Below, one piece after another: positions 1-5,988 of a stretch of DNA of 9,340 nucleotides. The stretch lies in the NCBI GenBank assembly GCA_029266295.1, contig JAQSXD010000115.1, positions 1 through 9,340 on the forward strand, given 5' to 3'. The position numbers were made by a program, and so were the translations under genes. The notes under the pieces are model-generated. The model was not told the origin of the DNA and did no database searches. It was given only the letters and a program-made list of their open reading frames with translations. This DNA comes from Bacillota bacterium (GTDB taxonomy: Bacteria > Bacillota > Clostridia > Peptostreptococcales > Anaerovoracaceae). Positions within the stretch are counted from its first letter, which is position 1. Every line of letters begins with the position of its first letter.

Positions 1-1001
1 CGAATCAGAGAGATGGCCTTAAATCCGCCGCCTACGTAGATTGCAGCTCTTTTTCCTTTCAGGCAGTGGTCATATTTGGCCAAGACTGCTTCCAACCGGG
101 AGGATTCTTTTTGAGTGAACTCTTTGGCTCGTGCAATGTTCTCTGAGGTCCCAACAGCTTCCGCAATGCGGACAAGGGCTGCTCCTGTATCTTCGATACC
201 AAAAAAACTCACCTTGATATAGGGAATTCCCATCTCTTCTTCCATGCGATTTGCCAGATAGGTCATGGAGCCAGCACATTGAACGATGTTCAGCTCCGCT
301 GACGGCGCCTTTGTGATGCTGTCATAGGAAGCATCACCGGTAATGGTGGAGACCACATCAATTCCGATTTCCTTTAAATAGTTTTTGATGATCCACATCT
401 CTCCCGCCAAGTTAAAATCTCCAAGAATGTTGACACCGTGCTTTTCTCCCTCTTTCGCGCAGGGAGAAATCAGGTTCATAATCGCATCGCAGGCCATTTT
501 ATAGCCATAGGATTTATTTCCGGAAAATCCGGGTGATTTTACAGGGATCACCCGAATACCGTATTTCTGCTCAGCTGCTTTGCATACCGCATCCACATCA
601 TCACCGATGACGCCGACGATGCAGGTTGCATAAACGAATATCACCTTCGGGTTATGAAGTGCTGCAAGCTCATCAATGGCAGCGGTAAGTTTTTTCTCGC
701 CGCCGAAAACAACATCCTTTTCACTCAAATCCGTTGAAAAGCTGTTGCGGTACAGCTCACTTCCGCTGGAAAGACTGCCGCGAATATCCCAGGTGTAGCT
801 TGCACAGCCGATGGGACCATGAACGATATGGAAGGCATCGGTGATGGGATTCAATACGACTCGCGCTCCGCAATAGACGCAGGCCCTCTGGCTTACGGCG
901 CCGGATAGGCTGTCGCTGTCGCACTTAATTCCAGAGGAGCCGTCGGAATTTCCAATCTGAATGAATTGCTTCCTCTCGTCTAATATGTTCATTTCGCCCA
1001 T
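1..1001 (-). CDS. nifE: NifE, FeMo-cofactor scaffold subunit (C-terminus outside window)
   Basis: NifE pairs with NifN to form the scaffold on which the FeMo-cofactor precursor made by NifB is matured before insertion into NifDK. The frame is open from ATG at 1001 to the left edge, giving 333 complete codons with no stop. AGGAGG at 1009-1014 lies 7 nt upstream of the ATG. Visible NifE features are the cysteine-rich start (RACVYCGARVVLNPITDA, residues 39-56), HGPIGCASYTWD (61-72), the NifE-typical SSGSELYRNSFSTDL (78-92), and YATCIVGVIGDD (124-135). Cys41, Cys66 and Cys127 match the three cluster-ligand positions of the family. NifD-specific cofactor residues are not expected here; the region 'SPGFSGNKSYGY' is NifE-like rather than NifD-like. 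It lies 129 nt downstream of nifK and is probably co-transcribed through an intergenic stem-loop. A further in-frame ATG (codon 4) has worse spacing. nifN presumably follows outside the window. Confidence 0.95.
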   Translation of the reverse strand, partial: MGEMNILDERKQFIQIGNSDGSSGIKCDSDSLSGAVSQRACVYCGARVVLNPITDAFHIVHGPIGCASYTWDIRGSLSSGSELYRNSFSTDLSEKDVVFGGEKKLTAAIDELAALHNPKVIFVYATCIVGVIGDDVDAVCKAAEQKYGIRVIPVKSPGFSGNKSYGYKMACDAIMNLISPCAKEGEKHGVNILGDFNLAGEMWIIKNYLKEIGIDVVSTITGDASYDSITKAPSAELNIVQCAGSMTYLANRMEEEMGIPYIKVSFFGIEDTGAALVRIAEAVGTSENIARAKEFTQKESSRLEAVLAKYDHCLKGKRAAIYVGGGFKAISLI

Positions 1002-1030
1002 AAGATTGCCTCCTTTCTTGCTGACCTTGC

Positions 1031-1056
1031 TGATCTGCTTTCACTTTGATCTGCTT
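1031..1056. repeat. Short direct repeat in nifK-nifE spacer
   Basis: TGATCTGCTT occurs at 1031-1040 and 1047-1056 (16-nt period), about 30 nt upstream of the nifE start. On the transcribed strand it reads AAGCAGATCA twice. It may be a slippage duplication; I see no known operator in it. Confidence 0.5.
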
Positions 1057-1065
1057 ACTTTCTGA

Positions 1066-1099
1066 GCTGGGCTCCCTAAAGTAATTCAGGGAGCCCAGC
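1066..1099 (-). promoter_or_regulatory. Perfect 12-bp stem-loop between nifK and nifE, no T-tract
   Basis: GCTGGGCTCCCT (1066-1077) and AGGGAGCCCAGC (1088-1099) are exact inverse complements around a 10-nt loop. The hairpin sits about 30 nt after the nifK stop and about 65 nt before nifE. Neither strand has a run of T after the stem, so it does not look like a standard intrinsic terminator. A likely role, by inference, is protecting the 3' end of a processed nifHDK message or lowering nifE output relative to nifHDK. Confidence 0.75.
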
Positions 1100-1100
1100 G

Positions 1101-1151
1101 GTATTACATTACGACGTCCATATCGCCGTATTACATTACGACGTCCATATC
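1101..1151. repeat. Tandem 24-bp duplication spanning the nifK stop codon
   Basis: The 24-nt sequence at 1101-1124 is repeated exactly at 1128-1151, with the 3-nt spacer GCC between them (27-bp period). The right copy encodes the last NifK residues DMDVVM and the TAA stop. The left copy lies after the stop, in the nifK frame, and would encode the same six residues and another stop. It looks like a recent in-frame slippage duplication left in the 3' untranslated region. Confidence 0.9.
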
Positions 1152-2495
1152 CTCATCTTCGCACTCCCTGTCAAACTGATCCATCAGGGCGCAAGTGATC
1201 AGTTCTGTGAGACGGAGCCCTCCCAAGTATCCAACAATCGGAAAATAGGAGTGGGCATATCGATCCAGTACGGGAAAACCTGCCCTGACAAAGGGAATAT
1301 TTTCTGCCTTTGCAATCTGTTTTCCATAGCTTGTTCCAAGGAGCAGATCCACAGGCTCGTTTTTGATCAACTGGTGAAGCTCGAACAAATCTGCTGAAGC
1401 TTTGGCCATACAACCTTCTACCTGATAGGAGTGGAAAAGCTCCACGGCTTTCTTCTCAAAGCCATCGCTGGGAGTTCCTGTAATTACATATTTCGGAATC
1501 ATGCCAAGTTCCAAAACAAAGCTGGTGAGACCTAAAGCGGTATCAGGATCGCCGAACACTGCAACCTCTTTCCCGTAGCAGTAAAAGTGAGCATCCAGCA
1601 TCACGTCTACAAGCCGCCCCCGCTCTTCTTCAAGCGTTGCGGGAACCTCTTCCTGCGTAATTTTTTTCAGTTCCATGATAAATTGATCCGTATTCGCAAG
1701 GCCAATGGGAAGGGGCAGCGCTTCATAGGGCACTTTGCATTTTCGTTTCAGTACATTAGCCGGCTCCAGGGATGTGAATACACCTAAGGCTAATACCTTT
1801 GCGCAGTCTCCTAGGCTGACGATTTCTTCCTTCGTGGTGCCTCCTTTCGGGTACATTTCGTAATTCCCTGTCATGGGAGCATCCATAACCCCACTCTGAT
1901 CGGGGAACATGATAAAGGGTGCTTTCATTATTGAAGCCAGTTTTTTCATTTCCCTAATGTCAGCAGGATTTACAAATCCCGGAAAGATACCGATTTTATC
2001 GTTTGGATGCTTCGTGTTCAGGGATAAATAATTAATAAATCCACACATCATATTGTAAAACCCTGTAACATGAGAGCCCACATAGCTTGGTGTATTTGCA
2101 TGAACAACGAGCTTGTTGTCAGGAAGATCGATATCCAGAATATAGCTGCCCACATCGTCGCCGATGGTTTCGCTGAGACAGGTTGTGTGAACCGCAATCA
2201 TGTCGGGATCATAGATATCAAATACGTTTTTTACACCGGTTTTCAAATTGCTGCCTCCTCCAAATACGGAAGCTCCCTCTGTGAAAGAGCTGGTGGAGGC
2301 AATGGCCGGTTCTTTAAAGTGCCTGGTAAGAAACGTTCTGTGATAAGAGACGCAGCCCTGTGATCCATGGCTGTGGGGCATGCATCTGTGAACGCCAAGT
2401 GCACAGTAGATCGCCCCCACGGGCTGACAAGTTTTACATGGATTGACTCGCAGCGCGGTGCGCGGAGTGATTTTTTTGGGTGTTAAATTTAACAT
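1131..2495 (-). CDS. nifK: NifK, nitrogenase MoFe protein beta subunit
   Basis: This is the beta subunit of dinitrogenase, which forms an alpha2-beta2 tetramer with NifD and shares the P-cluster [8Fe-7S] with it. The 454-residue protein starts almost directly at the cluster region (residues 17-48: VNPCKTCQPVGAIYCALG, then HGSQGCVSY). It therefore lacks the roughly 50-residue N-terminal arm of Azotobacter-type NifK, as in clostridial NifK. P-cluster ligands are Cys23, Cys48 and Cys106 (HTTCLSETIGDD), and Ser137 in NTPSYVGSHVTG matches the serine that can ligate the oxidised cluster. Extra cysteines at 20, 31 and 38 flank the site. The C-terminus is acidic (ECEDEDMDVVM). The ATG overlaps the nifD stop by 7 nt, with AGGAGG 12 nt upstream inside nifD, so translation is probably coupled. 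The stop codon lies in a tandem duplication. Confidence 0.97.
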   Translation of the reverse strand: MLNLTPKKITPRTALRVNPCKTCQPVGAIYCALGVHRCMPHSHGSQGCVSYHRTFLTRHFKEPAIASTSSFTEGASVFGGGSNLKTGVKNVFDIYDPDMIAVHTTCLSETIGDDVGSYILDIDLPDNKLVVHANTPSYVGSHVTGFYNMMCGFINYLSLNTKHPNDKIGIFPGFVNPADIREMKKLASIMKAPFIMFPDQSGVMDAPMTGNYEMYPKGGTTKEEIVSLGDCAKVLALGVFTSLEPANVLKRKCKVPYEALPLPIGLANTDQFIMELKKITQEEVPATLEEERGRLVDVMLDAHFYCYGKEVAVFGDPDTALGLTSFVLELGMIPKYVITGTPSDGFEKKAVELFHSYQVEGCMAKASADLFELHQLIKNEPVDLLLGTSYGKQIAKAENIPFVRAGFPVLDRYAHSYFPIVGYLGGLRLTELITCALMDQFDRECEDEDMDVVM

Positions 2496-4099
2496 GTTGC
2501 TTCTTCACCTCCTGTTATTTCTGCCAGCGAGGCTTGCAGGGTTGAATGATTTTTCCAGGGCGGAATTACAAACTTCCAAACCGGTGTATAAAGTCCCATG
2601 GTCAGATCCCTGGCAAAATTGATGGCTCCGTTAAAACCGGAATACGGTCCGCTGTAATCGTAAGAGTGCAGCTGACGGGATAGGACGTTGGCCTTTTGCA
2701 GTACGTACTTATCCTTGATTCCAGAGAGGAAGATATCAGGTTTTAAGAGGCGAAGGAATTCCTCCGTTTCAAAATGGTTCAGATCGTCTACGACAATGCT
2801 CCCGGTTTTCATGTCATGAATCAGTCCCTTATAAGAATCCAGAGGGATTCGGGCTCTCAGCTCTTCATATTTTTCTTTGGTGAGAAACGCTTTGAATTTC
2901 TCCGGATCGGGCTCAACCATTATACTTTCGATGTTCTTGCTGTCGGCATCCTCTTTGATAAAGGGGAGCATATCGCGGCCTTCATAATCATCCCTGTGCG
3001 CAAACTCGTAGCCCGCCAGCACTGTGGAGATTCCGAAATCTGCCAGAAGGGCCTGATAGTGATGGGATCTTGATCCGCCGACATAAAGCGCTGCTGTTTT
3101 TCCCTGAAGTTTGCTGTGATAGTATCCTCTTGCTTCTGCAATGACCGAAAGTTCATCTGCTATAATTTCCTCTGTTCTCGCTGTAAGTTCAGGTTCATCA
3201 AAGTATGCGGCCATATCCCTTAATGTTTGAATGGTTGCGTCGATACCGATAAAATTTACCTTGAGCCAGTGAATTCCATATTTGGTATGCATCATTTCAG
3301 CAATATAATTGATGGACCTATGGCACATTACAAGGTTCAGGTCAGCCTGGTGTGAATTTCTCAGACCTTCCACGCTTCCGTCCCCTGTCAGCACCGCAAT
3401 TACCTCATAACCGATTCGTTTCAGAATCCGTTCCGTTTCCCAGCCGTCACCGCCGATATTATATTCTCCGAGAAGATTCACCTTATATTTTTTATGGATG
3501 GGCGTATCTCCAGTTCCGATGATATGACGCATGACTCCGTTGTTTGCAATATGGTGTCCACCGCTCTGACTGACGCCTTTATAGCCTTCGCAGCTGAAGG
3601 CGACGCAGGTGATTCCGTATTTCTTTTCCGTCTCTGAGGCAATGGCGTGAATATCATCACCAATGAGTCCCACGGGACATGTGGAACAGATCAGAATCGT
3701 TTCAGGATGGAAGATTTCCATCGCCTCCTCAATTGCCTTTCGGAGCTTTGTCTCACCGCCGAATACGATATCCGGTTCCTGCATATCTGTGGAAAAACAG
3801 TATTGAATATAGTTTTCTCCGCTTTCGGTTTTCGCCTTGTTCCGTCTTGTTCCCCAGGAATAAAAGCCGCAGCCGATGGGGCCGTGGGTCAGTACCAGCG
3901 CATCTTTAAGGGGACCGAGTACTACGCCCTTACATCCTGCGTAACAGCAGCCTCGGTTTGTCATAATCCCCGGAATACTTCTGGTATTTGCCGCGATGGC
4001 CTGACCTTCTGCATTTTCATCGATCTGAAGAATGTGTTCTTTTCTGTTTTTGTAGACCTTGGCATTGTATTGATCCAGTACCAGCTCTTTTTCTCGCAT
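2489..4099 (-). CDS. nifD: NifD, nitrogenase MoFe protein alpha subunit
   Basis: This is the alpha subunit of dinitrogenase and holds FeMo-cofactor, where N2 is reduced. The 536 residues carry P-cluster ligands Cys51 (NRGCCYAGCKGVV), Cys77 (HGPIGCGFYSW) and Cys141 (STCPVGLIGDD). Cofactor-site residues are Gln178 and His182 (GVSQSGGHHIANN), cofactor ligand Cys259 (LNLVMCHRSINYI) and homocitrate-side ligand His478 (LHSYDYSGPYSGF). HSYDYSGPY together with the CHRSINYI context points to the Mo enzyme rather than VnfD or AnfD. A segment of about 50 residues is inserted within roughly 373-430 (after HRDDYEG), as in C. pasteurianum NifD, explaining the length against about 490 in Azotobacter. I chose ATG 4099, 8 nt after AGGAGG (4108-4113). 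The GTG three codons earlier overlaps that ribosome site and is unlikely. It follows nifI2 by 17 nt. Confidence 0.97.
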   Translation of the reverse strand: MREKELVLDQYNAKVYKNRKEHILQIDENAEGQAIAANTRSIPGIMTNRGCCYAGCKGVVLGPLKDALVLTHGPIGCGFYSWGTRRNKAKTESGENYIQYCFSTDMQEPDIVFGGETKLRKAIEEAMEIFHPETILICSTCPVGLIGDDIHAIASETEKKYGITCVAFSCEGYKGVSQSGGHHIANNGVMRHIIGTGDTPIHKKYKVNLLGEYNIGGDGWETERILKRIGYEVIAVLTGDGSVEGLRNSHQADLNLVMCHRSINYIAEMMHTKYGIHWLKVNFIGIDATIQTLRDMAAYFDEPELTARTEEIIADELSVIAEARGYYHSKLQGKTAALYVGGSRSHHYQALLADFGISTVLAGYEFAHRDDYEGRDMLPFIKEDADSKNIESIMVEPDPEKFKAFLTKEKYEELRARIPLDSYKGLIHDMKTGSIVVDDLNHFETEEFLRLLKPDIFLSGIKDKYVLQKANVLSRQLHSYDYSGPYSGFNGAINFARDLTMGLYTPVWKFVIPPWKNHSTLQASLAEITGGEEATC

Positions 4100-4116
4100 C
4101 TTTGTCACCTCCTGTT

Positions 4117-4491
4117 CTATAAAACCGTCTCGCCGGTTCTGACTTTATAGGTTTCCAAAACGGGAAGAATAAATATTTTTCCGTCTCCTGGATTTCCCGT
4201 TTGATTAATTTTAATCAATGTCTTTACGACTGCCTCAACTTCATGGTCTTCCACGATCATAGTAAAAAACCGTTTGGAGATCAGCCGTGCGCCTTCGGTG
4301 ATGGATTCACCTACATTGGAAACCGGGAGTTCCTCCGTATCCAAAACATATTTCAGCAGTTCGGGGTTCAGTGCCTTTTTTCCTCTTCCAAGACAGGCAC
4401 GGCATACGAAGGCAGGAAAACCTGCATTGATCAGCGCGTCTTTTGTTGGGTTGACTTTACCGACCCTGATAATTGCCATAACTTCCTTCAT
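4117..4491 (-). CDS. nifI2: NifI2, PII-family regulator of nitrogenase
   Basis: This is the second of the paired PII-like proteins that, in methanogens and anaerobic bacteria, form a NifI1-NifI2 complex that binds NifDK and blocks activity after ammonium upshift; 2-oxoglutarate and ATP relieve this. The 124-residue protein has the PII fold pattern: KEVMAIIRVGKVNPTKDALINAGF-type first strand and helix, CLGRGKK entry to the T-loop (about 33-72, longer than in GlnB), and the nucleotide-binding NQTGNPGDGKIF (96-107). NQTGNPGDGKIF and the expanded T-loop mark it as NifI2 rather than NifI1 or GlnB. The uridylylated Tyr of GlnB is not apparent. ATG 4491 follows a GGGGG-containing site by 7 nt. It sits between nifI1 (14-nt gap) and nifD (17-nt gap), the usual position. 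Confidence 0.95.
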   Translation of the reverse strand: MKEVMAIIRVGKVNPTKDALINAGFPAFVCRACLGRGKKALNPELLKYVLDTEELPVSNVGESITEGARLISKRFFTMIVEDHEVEAVVKTLIKINQTGNPGDGKIFILPVLETYKVRTGETVL

Positions 4492-4505
4492 ATCGGTACC
4501 CCCTT

Positions 4506-4832
4506 TCAGAGACCGTGCTTGCCGGTGCTGATGGTATAAGCTTCAAGAACCGGTGAGATAAAGATCCTGCCGTCCCCGTAATTTCCCTTTTCTCCGGTCC
4601 GCGCAACTCGAATAATAATTTTTACCACGTCATCCTTATCCTCATCATTGACAACAACAAGCAGCATTTCCTTTGGGATTTCATCGTATTCCACATCCCC
4701 TATGACGATCCCCTTTTGTTTTCCTCTTCCGAAAACATCGGTTTTTGTCACGGCAGGAAAGCCCGCCGCCATTAACTCGGACAGTACCTCACCTGTTTTT
4801 TGAGGTCTGATGATGGCTCTGACTAAAAGCAT
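4506..4832 (-). CDS. nifI1: NifI1, PII-family regulator of nitrogenase
   Basis: This is the first member of the NifI1/NifI2 pair, which acts directly on dinitrogenase for nitrogen switch-off. The 108 residues match PII length. MLLVRAIIRPQKTGEVLSEL forms the first strand and helix, VFGRGKQKGIVIGDVEYDEIPKEML spans the T-loop (about 33-57), and ARTGEKGNYGDGRIFISPV carries the ATP-binding B-loop (GDGRIF, 86-91). VFGRGKQKG followed by a G[DV] x YDE[LI]PK T-loop is characteristic of NifI1. The Tyr residue used for GlnB uridylylation has no clear counterpart. The ATG lies 9 nt after AGGAG. It is 28 nt downstream of nifH and 14 nt upstream of nifI2. No draT or draG gene is visible, in keeping with NifI taking over post-translational control. 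Confidence 0.95.
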   Translation of the reverse strand: MLLVRAIIRPQKTGEVLSELMAAGFPAVTKTDVFGRGKQKGIVIGDVEYDEIPKEMLLVVVNDEDKDDVVKIIIRVARTGEKGNYGDGRIFISPVLEAYTISTGKHGL

Positions 4833-4860
4833 GGTTGTTTTCTCCTTTCTATCAACGGTA

Positions 4861-5682
4861 TTAAAGATCCAAAATACCGTGTTCCATTAACAGTGCCTCC
4901 AGTCTTTCCTGGGAAAGAGGCTTAGGGATAACGAAGAGCTTATTTTCATTGATCTTTTTTGCCAGGGTTCTGTATTCATCCGCCTGGTCGCATTCCGGTT
5001 CAAAATCAATGACCGTTTTCTTATGTATTTCAGCCCGCTGAACCATATTGTCCCTCGGTACGAAGTGAATCATCTGACTGCCAAGCTCCTTTGCAAATGC
5101 TTCCACAAGGGCGGCTTCTCCGTCAACCTTACGGCTGTTGCAGATAATACCTCCCAACCGTACTCCGCCAGTTCTGGCATACTTTTGAATGCCTTTGGAA
5201 ATGTTGTTTGCGGCGTAAAGTGCCATCATCTCTCCGCTGGCGACGATATAAATCTCCTGTGCTTTCCCTTCTCTGATGGGCATTGCGAAGCCTCCGCATA
5301 CGACGTCTCCCAGAACATCGTAGAATACGTAATCAAGATCCGCTTCATAAGCACCAAGCCGCTCTAAAAGGGTGATGGATGTGATGATGCCGCGGCCAGC
5401 GCAGCCAACACCCGGCTCCGGACCGCCGGATTCCACACATTTGATGCCTGCAAAACCATCCTTTAATACCAGATCAAGATCCACATCTTCTCCTTCTTCT
5501 CTGAGGGTGTCCAGAACAGTCTGCTGTGCCAGTCCGCCAAGAATCAAACGGGTTGAATCTGCTTTTGGGTCACAGCCTACGATCATGATCTTGTTGCCCA
5601 TCTCACCCAGGCCTGCGGTTAAGTTTTGGGTGGTCGTAGATTTACCGATGCCACCCTTTCCATAAATTGCTACTTGCCTCAT
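4861..5682 (-). CDS. nifH: NifH, nitrogenase Fe protein (dinitrogenase reductase)
   Basis: NifH is a homodimeric ATPase with one bridging [4Fe-4S] cluster that passes electrons to NifDK; it is also needed for cofactor and P-cluster maturation. The 273 residues begin MRQVAIYGKGGIGKS (P-loop 8-15), followed by CDPKADSTR (37-45). Cluster ligands are Cys94 (GPEPGVGCAGRG) and Cys129 (DVVCGGFAMP). Arg97, equivalent to the ADP-ribosylated Arg of other NifH proteins, is present although no draT/draG is in the window. ATG 5682 is preceded by AGGAGG (5691-5696) at 8 nt and gives the family N-terminus. The frame stays open upstream, and a second well-placed ribosome site at 5764-5769 precedes an in-frame ATG at 5757 that would add 25 residues (see separate entry). 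Transcription probably starts near 5890, after a promoter and leader with a terminator. Confidence 0.98.
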   Translation of the reverse strand: MRQVAIYGKGGIGKSTTTQNLTAGLGEMGNKIMIVGCDPKADSTRLILGGLAQQTVLDTLREEGEDVDLDLVLKDGFAGIKCVESGGPEPGVGCAGRGIITSITLLERLGAYEADLDYVFYDVLGDVVCGGFAMPIREGKAQEIYIVASGEMMALYAANNISKGIQKYARTGGVRLGGIICNSRKVDGEAALVEAFAKELGSQMIHFVPRDNMVQRAEIHKKTVIDFEPECDQADEYRTLAKKINENKLFVIPKPLSQERLEALLMEHGILDL

Positions 5683-5757
5683 AGTAATTACCTCCTGAAA
5701 AAAATAACCAGAGGGACAAAGTCCCCAAATAATAACAAGGCACCAACCGATATGCAT
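5683..5757 (-). other. In-frame upstream start for nifH (25-codon extension or leader)
   Basis: ATG at 5755-5757 is preceded at 6 nt by AAGGAGG (5764-5770). Its 25 codons (MHIGWCLVIIWG, then LCPSGYFFQEVIT) read straight into nifH with no stop. The stretch is hydrophobic and aromatic and unlike the start of any NifH I know. It may be translated as an N-terminal extension, act as an upstream ribosome-loading site, or be chance. A small hairpin, GGGAC-TTT-GTCCC equivalent (5713-5725), lies inside it, followed by a seven-T run on the transcribed strand 8 nt later (5704-5698). Confidence 0.4.
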
Positions 5758-5822
5758 GAAAATCCTCCTTGATTCAGGCATAGGGCTGGTGCTGCAAATT
5801 TCGGCAGTATTGGTTGCTGCTG

Positions 5823-5857
5823 AAAAAAAAGAGGTCATTCCAAAAAGGAAAGACCTC
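5823..5857 (-). terminator. Intrinsic terminator in the nifH leader (attenuator)
   Basis: On the transcribed strand GAGGTC (5857-5852) pairs with GACCTC (5836-5831). After one T-T mismatch, TTCC pairs with GGAA around a five-T loop, and eight T residues follow (5830-5823). It lies about 35 nt after the predicted start of transcription and about 140 nt before nifH, so unless it is overridden it would stop most nif transcripts. Its 5' arm shares bases with the upstream hexaloop hairpin, making the two folds mutually exclusive. Confidence 0.85.
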
Positions 5858-5885
5858 GCTGTCTTTGCAGACATTCTATTTTCTG
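5849..5885 (-). promoter_or_regulatory. Candidate ANTAR-type antiterminator site: two hexaloop hairpins
   Basis: Hairpin P1 (5885-5868) reads CAGAAA-ATAGAA-TGTCTG: five base pairs plus one A-G mismatch around hexaloop ATAGAA. After a 1-nt linker, hairpin P2 (5866-5849) reads AAAGAC-AGCGAG-GTCTTT: six perfect pairs around hexaloop AGCGAG. Both loops have A at position 1 and G at position 4, the known signature of RNA bound by ANTAR-domain antiterminators such as EutV, AmiR and NasR. The 3' half of P2 is the 5' arm of the leader terminator, again as in known ANTAR sites. The protein that would bind is not encoded in this window. An alternative fold, TGTCT-GCAA-AGACA, overlaps both. Confidence 0.65.
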
Positions 5886-5896
5886 TTGTTTCGCTA

Positions 5897-5924
5897 ATTA
5901 TAGCACAGTATTTCGTTTTGTCAA
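5897..5924 (-). promoter_or_regulatory. Sigma-A promoter of nifH
   Basis: On the minus strand TTGACA (5924-5919) and TATAAT (5902-5897) are both exact consensus, separated by 16 bp, with an extended -10 (TGCTATAAT). Transcription should begin near 5890. There is no sigma-54 -24/-12 element or NifA-type TGT-N10-ACA site, so control likely falls on the upstream palindrome and the leader terminator. Confidence 0.85.
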
Positions 5925-5934
5925 ATTAATTTTC

Positions 5935-5958
5935 AACATTTTGAATATTCAAAATGTT
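5935..5958. promoter_or_regulatory. Perfect 24-bp palindrome upstream of the nifH -35
   Basis: The 12-nt arm AACATTTTGAAT is followed directly by its exact inverse complement, ending 10 bp from the -35 hexamer. The position suits an activator or UP-like element. It could also form a weak hairpin ending the upstream gene, which stops at 5989. It does not match the GlnR/TnrA (TGTNA-N7-TNACA) or FNR (TTGAT-N4-ATCAA) consensus. Confidence 0.7.
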
Positions 5959-5988
5959 ATTGACTTGGAAGGATCGATGTGACTCTTT

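Noticed and set aside
1066..1099. Intrinsic terminator ending the nifHDK operon
   Set aside because: No T-run follows the stem on either strand; recorded as a regulatory stem-loop instead.
2489..4099. VnfD or AnfD rather than NifD
   Set aside because: Residues around the cofactor His (HSYDYSGPY) and Cys (CHRSINYI), and the similarity to clostridial NifD, indicate the Mo enzyme; there is no delta-subunit gene between nifD and nifK.
4100..4108. GTG start giving a three-residue longer NifD
   Set aside because: The GTG overlaps the AGGAGG ribosome site itself, while ATG 4099 sits at the normal 8-nt spacing.
3647..4150. 167-codon open frame on the plus strand over nifD
   Set aside because: Antisense to highly conserved NifD, no ribosome site or recognisable product.
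5683..5874. A 337-residue NifH reading from ATG 5874
   Set aside because: The frame is open, but this ATG has no ribosome site, lies in the P1 hairpin and reads through the terminator; the NifH family starts at MRQVAIYGKGG.
5925..5960. GlnR/TnrA or FNR operator in the palindrome
   Set aside because: Half-sites run in the wrong orientation or spacing: ACA...TGT rather than TGT...ACA, and TTGA-N4-TCAA rather than TTGAT-N4-ATCAA.
5683..5988. Sigma-54/NifA promoter for nifH
   Set aside because: No convincing GG-N10-GC -24/-12 element or TGT-N10-ACA site; a full-consensus sigma-A promoter is present instead.
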